Shown here in pieces: positions 8,409-14,958 of a DNA stretch of 36,236 bases. Source of the DNA: Psychromonas hadalis ATCC BAA-638 (lineage in GTDB: Bacteria > Pseudomonadota > Gammaproteobacteria > Enterobacterales > Psychromonadaceae); contig NZ_ATUO01000017.1 of NCBI RefSeq assembly GCF_000420245.1, positions 1 to 36,236 of the forward strand. Direction: 5' to 3'. Position numbers and translations under genes: made by a program. A model generated the notes under the pieces. The model ran no database searches, was not told where the DNA came from, and saw only the letters and a program-made list of their open reading frames with translations. Positions within the stretch are counted from its first letter, which is position 1, and each line of letters opens with the position of its first letter.

Positions 8409-9479
8409 ATGTTCAAATCAATAATTAATAAGTTATTTAATTGGTATTTTAGACCTAAAAGTTTAGATTTACGCCTTTGGCAAATGTCCCTTATATTTAT
8501 ATCGATATTTACCGTATCTGGCACAGTGGGGGTGATTAACATCTTTTGGTCTTCTCCTGATGGCGAAACAGTAAATATAAATTATTCACTTTCAGACACA
8601 ATTCCGATTTTGATTTCTTACGCATCTTTTATTTTTGGTGCTCTATTTGCCATTCTAGCTGTTTTTCGAGCTATGCAACATGAGAAAAAAAATCCAAATA
8701 TATTTATTGAACACATCGGTTTGAGAAGTTCGAGAAATCAAAGTTTAAGTGAAGCAGCAAAGAAAAAAACAGGCTTAGGTAGTACGTTATTCATCGATAC
8801 ATCTAATTATTATGAAAATAGTATTTTGAAAGATAATGCTAAAGCACTCGATTATACGATAGAAGTTTTTAATAACTCTATTGAAAATATAACCCACCAC
8901 TGTGATACCAGAAATATTTCACTTCATTATGGCGGAACCCCATCTGTACCTATTGGTTTTTCCCTTGGCTATAAAATAGGCAATACTTCAAAAGTTTCAT
9001 TATGGGATTTTAATCGTGAATCTTCAGAGTGGTACGCATTAGAGGATATTTTTTATGATTCTAATACCCCAGTTATTGATTTTAATAAATATAATAATGA
9101 GAAAGAAGTTTGTATATTAATGGGATTTTCATTTCCTGTATCAGAAGAGCAAGTTGGTACCAGATTAAACGGTAAAGGGATTATTAATATCACTATGCCC
9201 AAAACAAAAGATGACAGTATGAATAGCTTGTTAAAATTAGAAGAATTTCAACAAAAGTTTAGAGGGTTATTAAAAACATTGGCTTCAGATGGCGTTTCAC
9301 GGATTCATATATTCTGTGCAGCTCAAGCTTCATTAAATTTTTCACTAGGTAGGCAAATCGAGCGAACTCATCCTGAATGTGTCGTTTATGAATATGTAAA
9401 TGATTCAAGTTTGGACACACAGTACCCTTGGGGAGTACTGCTAAATTCAAAAGGAACCCCTCCCTCAATCATTACGTAA
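8409..9479 (+). CDS. cap14: CBASS effector, two-transmembrane SAVED protein (Cap14-like)
   Basis: A 356-residue protein starting MFKSIINKLF, with AAGAAAGGG upstream. A longer in-frame start at 8310 would lie inside cap3 and is unlikely. Two hydrophobic helices lie at about 25-47 and 63-88; the rest is cytoplasmic with a SAVED fold, clearest at the end in RIHIFCAAQASLNFSLGRQ and HPECVVYEYV, matching the C-terminus of the HNH-SAVED protein at 3039. Cap14-type proteins are thought to damage the inner membrane once SAVED binds a cyclic oligonucleotide. It is the last gene of the CBASS operon and is followed directly by a border repeat. Confidence 0.9.
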   Translation: MFKSIINKLFNWYFRPKSLDLRLWQMSLIFISIFTVSGTVGVINIFWSSPDGETVNINYSLSDTIPILISYASFIFGALFAILAVFRAMQHEKKNPNIFIEHIGLRSSRNQSLSEAAKKKTGLGSTLFIDTSNYYENSILKDNAKALDYTIEVFNNSIENITHHCDTRNISLHYGGTPSVPIGFSLGYKIGNTSKVSLWDFNRESSEWYALEDIFYDSNTPVIDFNKYNNEKEVCILMGFSFPVSEEQVGTRLNGKGIINITMPKTKDDSMNSLLKLEEFQQKFRGLLKTLASDGVSRIHIFCAAQASLNFSLGRQIERTHPECVVYEYVNDSSLDTQYPWGVLLNSKGTPPSIIT

Positions 9480-9481
9480 AG

Positions 9482-9542
9482 CTCTGTTATTGCCAGAAAA
9501 AAATGTATTTTCTAAGGCGCAATGGGGGCGGTTGCGACTTAG
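9482..9542 (+). repeat. Cassette-border repeat, copy C
   Basis: Arms TCTAAGGCGC (9511-9520) and GCGACTTAGC (9533-9542) enclose a loop with GGGGGCG. The upstream part, CTCTGTTATTGCC, is diverged. It begins three bases after the stop of the SAVED effector, marking the right border of the CBASS block. Confidence 0.8.
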
Positions 9543-9674
9543 CTTTTTGGCCTTGTCGAGTTCACTTCGGTGGTGATTTACATCCTACTTTTAATGATAT
9601 GTTAATCCATCTTGCTTGTACTACGATACTATGTTGATTCATCGTTATCAATTATTAATCAAGGAAGGAAGTGC

Positions 9675-10307
9675 ATGAAGTTTCGAGGTGCCCCCGAAGA
9701 TATGAAGAGAAAGGTTGTCCACCAAACTGGCACCTCTGGGCCAGTTGAAATTATTCATTATACCAATTCAACTGATGTCTCTGTTATGTTTCAGCAAACT
9801 CAAAATATTCAAACATTTACTTCTTCTTGCATTCGTAAAGGCGCAATTAAAGACAGTAAAGAGTTCGCAAAGAAGCTATCACTCTTCTCATCATCACAAC
9901 AAAAATTAAGTGATTGTAATGCCTTTAGCGTACCTGACGACTTAATCGCAGGAAACTTGCATAACTCAAAGCGTTATGGTGCATTTGAGATTATAGAGCA
10001 CGTAAATCGAAAGTTGATAAATATTAAATTTTCAAATACCGGATTCCGATGCAATACCACCGCATCCTTGATCCGTAGTGGCGACATCAGGGATGAGTCC
10101 GTTACTCTTCATAATATGGTTGCAGGTAATTATTACCCAACGGAGTCATGCGGGATAGTTGAGGTTATTAATTTTGTCAGTGCAAATAGCGTCTCTGTTA
10201 TTTTTTTAGACTCAAGTAATCAGCAATCCTTTTCAGCCACCAACATTCGTAAAGGATGGATAGTGGATAACGGCATTAATCTAAATTTATCAGAGAGAAC
10301 GGAATAG
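9675..10307 (+). CDS. Protein with three copies of a short beta-rich repeat
   Basis: 210 residues. The ATG at 9675 is chosen over an in-frame one at 9612 because AAGGAAGGAAG precedes it. Three units of about 45 residues are visible, each with a hydrophobic core V/F-E-I/V-I and ending in I-R-K/S-G-x-I-x-D: GPVEIIHYTN...IRKGAIKD, GAFEIIEHVN...IRSGDIRD and GIVEVINFVS...IRKGWIVD. I recall similar units in phage and mobile-element proteins, often near HNH-type nucleases, where they may bind DNA. No catalytic motif is seen and the function is unknown. It stands alone between border repeats C and D. Confidence 0.75.
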   Translation: MKFRGAPEDMKRKVVHQTGTSGPVEIIHYTNSTDVSVMFQQTQNIQTFTSSCIRKGAIKDSKEFAKKLSLFSSSQQKLSDCNAFSVPDDLIAGNLHNSKRYGAFEIIEHVNRKLINIKFSNTGFRCNTTASLIRSGDIRDESVTLHNMVAGNYYPTESCGIVEVINFVSANSVSVIFLDSSNQQSFSATNIRKGWIVDNGINLNLSERTE

Positions 10308-10310
10308 CAA

Positions 10311-10380
10311 TGTGTTGTTGCTAAGTGAATTGTCCACCAGTTTATAGGTTATCAATTCGCCTAGGGGGATTAGCGCCCCA
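10311..10380 (+). repeat. Cassette-border repeat, copy D
   Basis: The upstream part, GTTGTTGCTAAGTGAATTGT, is followed by a hairpin with a GGGGG loop flanked by CGCCTA and TAGCGCC (10358-10378). It starts three bases after the stop codon of the triple-repeat gene. Confidence 0.75.
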
Positions 10381-10410
10381 TCAATCTATTTCGCCTCTCA
10401 TTAGATATAA

Positions 10411-11007
10411 TTATGTTTCTGTCGCTTCTGAAATAGTTAAAGCGTCCTCTATTTCAACTCCTAAATATTCAATGGTGCTTTCGAGTTTAGAATGACCCAA
10501 TAATAATTGTATTGCTCTAAGATTTTTCGTCTTTGCATAAATTAATGATGCTTTAGTTCTCCTAAGCGAATGAGTGTTGTATTGAGTTAAATCTAGGCCT
10601 AAGTTACTTACCCATTGTTTAACTATCCCTGAATAATAGTGATAGCTTATGTGGTAGCCGTGTCTACGAGGACTGGGGAATAAATAATCAGAGGGAGTTA
10701 ATCTTTGATCATGTATCCAGAGATTTAAACATTGCTGCGTTTTAGGTGTAATTTCAAATTGAACTTCACGGTGTGTTTTCTTTTGTTCAATGATGGCACG
10801 AGATTGAATTAATGATCCAGAAGAGATATCACGTACTTTGAGCTGAATTAAGTCACTCGATCGTAATTTGCTATCAATTGCTAAATTGAATATGACTAGC
10901 TGCTCCAGATTCTTTTCTAGTTCAAGACGAATTCTGATTCTCCAGATATCTTCTAATCTAAAGGCTTTCTTCTGACCTACTCGTTTTCCCTTGTTCCAAG
11001 CTTTCAT
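10411..11007 (-). CDS. Minimal tyrosine recombinase (catalytic domain only)
   Basis: A 198-residue phage-integrase-family protein with the complete catalytic set: R49 (KLRSSDL), K77 (EQKKTHR), H146 and R149 (HSLRRTK), H172 (LLGHS) and Y181 (TIEYLG). Only about 20 residues precede the catalytic fold, so the usual N-terminal core-binding domain is absent, as in the small FimB/FimE invertases. GGAG lies seven bases before the ATG. It is the only recombinase among the cargo genes and is flanked by border repeats, which makes it the natural candidate for acting on them. That role is inference; it could instead be an unrelated passenger. Confidence 0.88.
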   Translation of the reverse strand: MKAWNKGKRVGQKKAFRLEDIWRIRIRLELEKNLEQLVIFNLAIDSKLRSSDLIQLKVRDISSGSLIQSRAIIEQKKTHREVQFEITPKTQQCLNLWIHDQRLTPSDYLFPSPRRHGYHISYHYYSGIVKQWVSNLGLDLTQYNTHSLRRTKASLIYAKTKNLRAIQLLLGHSKLESTIEYLGVEIEDALTISEATET

Positions 11008-11079
11008 AATATTCTCCTATAATTTATTGGTCGTGATAAGTTTAGTAATTAGATAGGGCAATCAATGAAAGGCATTTAA

Positions 11080-11808
11080 ATGAAAATCATCAGTATATTA
11101 ATATTATTCTCTCTTTTTCCTCTGAGCACATTTGCTGTAAATGAAACAAACCAATCATTTAGTAAAGCTAAAAAACTACTAGAAACCAAGGTGTATCAGA
11201 ACAACCGAATTACACTTTATTGTGGTGCCTTATTTGATGCTAAGAAAAACATTATTCCTCCTCAAGGATTCCATACAGACAAACATGTTAAACGTTCAAA
11301 GCGTGTTGAATGGGAACATGTAGTACCAGCTGAAAACTTTGGTCGAACATTTATTGAGTGGCGAGAGGGGGATAAGCAGTGTGTGACGAGTAAAGGGAAA
11401 ACATATAAAGGCAGAAAGTGTGCTAATAAAGTAAATGCTGAATATAAGTATATGCAAGCCGATATGCATAACCTATTTCCTGCTATTGGAGCTGTAAATG
11501 CAATGAGAAGTAATTACAATTTTCAGATGCTACCGCATGTCCAAAGTTATTTTGGCAGTTGCCCAATGAAGATTGATAATAAGAAGGCAGAGCCCCCTTC
11601 AGAGGCTCGTGGTCGAATTGCTAGAACGTATCTTTATATGGATGATACATATTCGAGATATAGTATGAGCAAGTCTCAGAAGCAGTTAATGAACGCTTGG
11701 GATAAAATGTACCCTGTATCAGAATGGGAATGTACAAGATCTAAAAAAATAGCGAAAATTCAGAAAAACAAAAATGCGATAGTTGAAAGTCGGTGTAATG
11801 CGCGCTAG
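11080..11808 (+). CDS. Secreted endonuclease I (EndA/Dns family)
   Basis: A 242-residue protein with an N-terminal signal peptide (hydrophobic 2-18, cleavage near FA-VN). It has the endonuclease I core: EHVVPAENFG with H80, DMHNLFPAIGAVNAMRSNY with N131 and N140, and several cysteines (C48, C101, C114) that fit disulfides outside the cytoplasm. EndA/Dns enzymes degrade double-stranded DNA non-specifically in the periplasm or medium. Vibrio Dns is about 230 residues. In a mobile element such a gene could limit uptake of foreign DNA, as reported for Dns-type nucleases on other elements; here that is inference. Confidence 0.92.
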   Translation: MKIISILILFSLFPLSTFAVNETNQSFSKAKKLLETKVYQNNRITLYCGALFDAKKNIIPPQGFHTDKHVKRSKRVEWEHVVPAENFGRTFIEWREGDKQCVTSKGKTYKGRKCANKVNAEYKYMQADMHNLFPAIGAVNAMRSNYNFQMLPHVQSYFGSCPMKIDNKKAEPPSEARGRIARTYLYMDDTYSRYSMSKSQKQLMNAWDKMYPVSEWECTRSKKIAKIQKNKNAIVESRCNAR

Positions 11809-11904
11809 CTTGAGTTTTAACCACTTGGTTTATTAGTAATTAATATTTCCTTAGTGTAGAAGTTTAATTAAGCTGGGTGGTAAAGCAATTAAAGTGAGAA
11901 ATAT

Positions 11905-12114
11905 ATGAAAAGAATCGAAACAGAAGATGAACATCAGGCTACTTTAATTCGCATAACTGAGCTTTGGGAGGCTAAGCCTAATACTCCTGAGGGCGACGAA
12001 CTCGATAAGCTAGCTGATTTAGTGGTGGAGTTTGAAGAAAATATAGAATTAATTCGTCTAGTTGAAAGTAGAAAAGATCAACCGGAGATAGCGGTCGATA
12101 TTAATGATCTATAA
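11905..12114 (+). CDS. HigA-like antitoxin N-terminal domain, orphan
   Basis: 69 residues. The segment ETEDEHQATLIRITELWEAK followed by PNTPEGDELDKLADLV is the recognisable N-terminal domain of HigA-type antitoxins (family pattern: I-x-T-E-x-D-x-x-A, then G-T-P-E-G-D-E-L-D). The helix-turn-helix domain that normally follows is missing and the last 20 residues are unlike the family. No HigB-type toxin gene lies beside it. It may be a truncated relic or a stand-alone antitoxin against a toxin elsewhere. AAAGTGAG upstream is a weak ribosome binding site. Confidence 0.65.
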   Translation: MKRIETEDEHQATLIRITELWEAKPNTPEGDELDKLADLVVEFEENIELIRLVESRKDQPEIAVDINDL

Positions 12115-12220
12115 CCTCTAAATAGGTGCGATAGGCTATTTGATTTTAGGGGTATTAAAAGAGCTAGCAAATGTTGGTGATTCACTCTTAATTAATGGCC
12201 CGAGTCCCTTAGCCACAACA

Positions 12221-12293
12221 GTGTTGTAGCTAATCAAAGTTGGCCACATATTTATAGTTTTTAAAGTCGTAATGGTACGATTGCAAGTTAGCT
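12221..12293 (+). repeat. Cassette-border repeat, copy E (diverged)
   Basis: The upstream part GTGTTGTAGCTAATCAAAGT runs into TGGCCACATATTTATAG. The hairpin half, 12261-12291, is TTAAAGTCG, a 13-base loop and GCAAGTTAG; the loop has lost most of its G run. It is the most diverged full-length copy. Confidence 0.6.
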
Positions 12294-12304
12294 TTCTAGT
12301 TTGT

Positions 12305-12366
12305 AATTCACATGTATTCATAGTACACCTGTGAATTCACATGTGCACTATGAATACATGTGAATT
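12305..12366. repeat. 62-bp near-perfect palindrome
   Basis: Perfect 20-bp arms (12305-12324 and 12347-12366, beginning AATTCACATGTATTC) flank a 22-base centre around the palindrome TGTGAATTCACA. In total 29 of 31 base pairs match across the centre at 12335/12336. ATTCACATGT occurs both in the left arm and in the centre. It lies between border repeats E and F in a gene-free stretch of 400 bp (12115-12515). A large cruciform or a dense operator is possible. The T-run after it (12368-12376) would also let it work as a terminator on the plus strand. Confidence 0.9.
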
Positions 12367-12406
12367 TTGTTTTTTTAAGACTCTATTTGATTTAAATTAT
12401 GTTGTC

Positions 12407-12445
12407 TTTCTAACTCGCTTGGGGGCATATTGCGAGATAGGAAAT
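12407..12445 (+). repeat. Cassette-border repeat, copy F
   Basis: Arms TTTCTAACTCGC (12407-12418) and GCGAGATAGGAAA (12432-12444) enclose a 13-base loop containing GGGGGC. It lies between the 62-bp palindrome and the 3' side of the minus-strand gene at 12516. Confidence 0.75.
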
Positions 12446-12515
12446 GTTACTCGATAAATTAGTGGTCAAAATCACCTAGTCGTAAACACCAACGAAAAGA
12501 AACTCAATAAAAGTC

Positions 12516-12893
12516 TCACCACCACCTACTTAAATCATTAAGCCAGTACCAACGGAGGTATAATGGTCCCGCATTGTTATGTTGAAGTAAGTTAAATTTA
12601 TTCATATCATTTACAACATAGAGAACATATGGTTCATCATGATCTAGTAAACATGACAATTGATAAAGTAACTCATGATGTTCATTAAGGTTTTCTACAT
12701 TAGTTAACACGATGATTTCAAATTCAGAAAACTGGTTAATTAGAGTTGCCTTATCGACTTGTGCTAAGTCTATATAACTAGTTTTTCCAATCAATTTACA
12801 CTTTTCAATCAACAGATCTAAAGATATTGTATTAGGTAATGTAAAGGCAGAGTTAGTGCCTGGTGTCTTACAAATTAGCTTTTCTAGTTCCAT
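12516..12893 (-). CDS. Small AAA-like protein without P-loop
   Basis: 125 residues, not recognised by name. The order SYIDLAQ (39-45), FEIIVLTNVENL (58-69, like a Walker B strand with a weak acid pattern) and PYVLYVVND (88-96, like a sensor-1 strand) fits the middle of an AAA/Hda-like ATPase core, but there is no Walker A motif. No clear ribosome binding site precedes the ATG, so the start is uncertain. It forms a one-gene unit between border repeats F and G. The next unit encodes a protein with the same order of elements. Function unknown. Confidence 0.55.
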   Translation of the reverse strand: MELEKLICKTPGTNSAFTLPNTISLDLLIEKCKLIGKTSYIDLAQVDKATLINQFSEFEIIVLTNVENLNEHHELLYQLSCLLDHDEPYVLYVVNDMNKFNLLQHNNAGPLYLRWYWLNDLSRWW

Positions 12894-13003
12894 CGGCAGT
12901 TTCTTATTTTGGTGTAGAATAATTATTTTTAATAACGTAATGATATTACGTTAGAGTACTTCCTATATACATATTTATTATTGTAGCGAAGTGTAATTAA
13001 CTT

Positions 13004-13072
13004 GTTGTGGTTAAGTAATATTGGCCACAAATTTGTAAGCTTCTAAGGCTAATGGGGGCGTTAGCGCCATAG
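13004..13072 (+). repeat. Cassette-border repeat, copy G (full length)
   Basis: This is the best full-length copy. TTGTGG (13005-13010) and CCACAA (13025-13030) form an upstream inverted repeat. The downstream hairpin has stem GGCTAA/TTAGCGCC around GGGGGCG, preceded by TTCTAAGG. Copy H follows almost directly. Confidence 0.8.
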
Positions 13073-13074
13073 TT

Positions 13075-13110
13075 TTCTTAGACGCAAGGGAAACATTGTG
13101 AGGTAGGAAG
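13075..13110 (+). repeat. Cassette-border repeat, copy H (diverged hairpin half)
   Basis: CTTAGACGC, a loop with AGGG and then GTGAGGTAGG follow the pattern of the hairpin half of copies F and I. The tandem G-H arrangement would fit loss of a gene from between two borders. Confidence 0.5.
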
Positions 13111-13291
13111 TGTTGCGATGTTTACTCCTATCTAGTGGCATAAATCATAGAGCTACTATACTATTGAATCTTTCATGAGCTGTAAAAGCACAGGTTATAT
13201 TAAAATTATTAGACCAAAACTACGACCATGTAAATTTAGGTTTAGGAGTATTCATTTGCTACCACCAAGGACACACAAACCCGTCCCACCA

Positions 13292-13768
13292 ATGAAAATC
13301 ACAGCAGAACGTTTTATCGATTGTGCTTGGTTATTACCTCTTTATGAAATCAGCTCTGCTGAAAGTAGTTTGCTTGAACGTACTTTCATTCATGAGCTTT
13401 CTTTGATTGCTAAGTCTAAAGGAATAGAAGTACATTATATTGATTTCAAAGAGTATGAAGACCCACTGGATGCTCTACTTGATATTAAACATGAAGGTTT
13501 TAAAAAAGTAATTGAAGAGGTTCCACATGGTGGAGCGTATCTACATTCGGGCTTACAAGAGCCTACAATACTCATTTTTGATAACTGTGATTCTCTAGCT
13601 CCGATAAATTGCTCTCTAACATTTACACTACGATCTATTTTAACGACTCAAATTGATAATAATGTTAAAAGTATATTTATTGCTAAGCAGAAGTCATTAG
13701 ATATTATGTTTAACGATAGTAAGGCTGCATTTTATCAATCGAACAGTTATCTCACCTCGACTTCATAA
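13292..13768 (+). CDS. AAA-like protein without P-loop
   Basis: 158 residues from the ATG at 13292. An in-frame ATG at 13175 would add 39 basic, proline-rich residues. Neither start has a good ribosome binding site. The protein has VHYIDFKEY (48-56), then PTILIFDNCDSL (91-102), a good Walker B-like strand with D97, then VKSIFIAKQKS (125-135), a sensor-1-like strand. No Walker A is present, so ATP hydrolysis is unlikely without a partner. The order of elements parallels the gene at 12516. The stop codon lies inside border repeat I. Function unknown; it could be a regulator or a degenerate helper ATPase. Confidence 0.6.
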   Translation: MKITAERFIDCAWLLPLYEISSAESSLLERTFIHELSLIAKSKGIEVHYIDFKEYEDPLDALLDIKHEGFKKVIEEVPHGGAYLHSGLQEPTILIFDNCDSLAPINCSLTFTLRSILTTQIDNNVKSIFIAKQKSLDIMFNDSKAAFYQSNSYLTSTS

Positions 13769-13809
13769 CCATTGAAAGTCGCAACGGGGCACATTGCGAG
13801 ATAGGTTAT
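13765..13809 (+). repeat. Cassette-border repeat, copy I
   Basis: ATAACC (13765-13770) pairs with GGTTAT (13804-13809). Inside, TCGCAA and TTGCGA surround a loop with CGGGGCACA. The left arm overlaps the stop codon of the preceding gene (13766-13768). Confidence 0.75.
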
Positions 13810-13970
13810 GCTGACATGACCATACTCTAAAGGAATAGGGTAGAGTAATGCTTCTTAATTTTGAAGCCTATTCAAGATGAAAGACCTGATACTCGTCCTG
13901 TTAGAAATAGGTTGGGGTGTCATTTTTTTCACCATCTTTTTTTTGTTTCTTCAGCGCTTAGTAATATGTA

Positions 13971-14417
13971 TTACTGGCTTTTATCTTGTTCCACTTTTTG
14001 TGTTAATAAATCCATTAATTGCGCGGTTAACGAAGCAATTTGCATCTCTAATGATTTTGCTTCATTGACTGAACTCTCATCTCCTTGAGATCGCAGTTTT
14101 ACCATCTCTTGAGTTAATTGTGCAATTTCCTCCTGTAGCGCCGCAATCATTTCATCAAGCGTCTGTTTATCATCGGAACCTTCGACACCATCAATGTCCT
14201 CTTTTCCCATTAGCTTACGCAGAGCCTGCTGGTTACTATCCTGTAAACTCTTTTTCTTAGCTTCATCGGATAGTTCAACATTTACCGATTGCTGCACTTT
14301 TTCACCCGTACCAGTAGCATCCTTATTTTGTGTGACAGGCTTATCTACGCTTGAAGCCTGACTCAGCATTAGTGGTTTCTTATAAGCAGTGTTGATTACA
14401 ACCGACATATTATCCAT
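13971..14417 (-). CDS. FlxA-like coiled-coil protein
   Basis: 148 residues, hydrophilic, with no signal peptide. Residues about 80-140 form a long heptad-type helix (IAALQEEIAQLTQEMVKLRS and a following MQIASLTAQLMDLL), matching FlxA-like proteins, a small family first noted as flagellum-coregulated in E. coli; its function is unknown. The ATG at 14417 is used. An internal ATG three codons later is possible, with GGAG 20-odd bases upstream serving either poorly. It lies on the minus strand between border repeats I and J, with no flagellar gene nearby. Confidence 0.7.
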   Translation of the reverse strand: MDNMSVVINTAYKKPLMLSQASSVDKPVTQNKDATGTGEKVQQSVNVELSDEAKKKSLQDSNQQALRKLMGKEDIDGVEGSDDKQTLDEMIAALQEEIAQLTQEMVKLRSQGDESSVNEAKSLEMQIASLTAQLMDLLTQKVEQDKSQ

Positions 14418-14656
14418 AAATCTGTCCCATTTTGTTCTCCAAAAAAATTATCTCACCTTACAGACTGTATTTATCGGCATGAATAGCGAATAGTTAAATA
14501 ATTTAATCAATAAAATGCACTTTGCATTGTAGTTGGTAAATTTAGGAAGCGTGAAATTCAGTCAAAGTTTATGGATATCCCATCTTTTTTAGATGTGGAA
14601 TTCGGGTTTGCAATAAATAGCTAATGATTACTGGCGGTCTACCTCAGGGCGTGTTG

Positions 14657-14899
14657 TTAGACCAACACCAGAAAAATTACAGCAATAAATGTAAGTAAGA
14701 AATTACCGACTAAGTGACCGGCTAAAGCGGGATATATACTCTTGCTACGATAGATTACAAAAGTCCAAATGAGGCTTCCCACAAGAATTGTTGGGAACAG
14801 CCAAAATTGGAAAATATGATAAAAAGCAAAAAGTACGGCATTAATTACCCAGCCAAGTTTTCCATACTTGGCCATCTTCGGGAGTAACCAAGCTAAGGG
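14657..14899 (-). pseudogene. CPBP intramembrane protease, 5'-truncated remnant
   Basis: The frame encodes PLAWLLPKMAKYGKLGWVIN and onward, with two of the three CPBP (CAAX-protease-like) motifs: LFAFYHIFQFW (F-x-x-x-H) and GHLVGNF (H-x-x-x-N). The N-terminal half with the essential EExxxR glutamates is absent. The homology stops where border repeat J begins (about 14899), so the upstream part was removed or replaced at the repeat. A 72-codon frame from ATG 14875 remains but cannot make an active protease. Confidence 0.75.
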
Positions 14900-14939
14900 T
14901 AAGCTTCTAAGGCGCTAAGGGGGCGTTAGCGACTTAATC
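14899..14939 (+). repeat. Cassette-border repeat, copy J
   Basis: AAGCTTCTAAGGCGCTAA (14901-14918) pairs imperfectly with TTAGCGACTTAATCTT around GGGGGCG. It sits between the truncated CPBP gene and the 3' end of the helicase gene. It is the last copy, and none is seen in the tniQ-cas part or in the chromosome. Confidence 0.8.
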
Positions 14940-14958
14940 TTCACACTCTACCAACAGC

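Noticed and set aside
12136-12321. A 61-codon minus-strand frame overlapping repeat E and the palindrome.
   Set aside because: It runs through repeat and palindrome sequence without a start signal.
13877-14068. A 63-codon hydrophobic frame, MKDLILVLLEIGWGVIFFTI and onward.
   Set aside because: No ribosome binding site, and the last third lies antisense to the FlxA-like gene. It might be the cut-off start of a membrane protein, but cannot be supported.
2853-14939. Border repeats as simple terminators or REP/BIME elements.
   Set aside because: Most lack T-runs, there is no GTAG of REP elements, all copies share one orientation, and they are confined to the cargo region. Some could still have a secondary terminator effect.
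2853-14939. Border repeats as classical integron attC sites.
   Set aside because: No paired RYYYAAC and GTTRRRY boxes at the ends, and the recombinase lacks the usual integron integrase layout.
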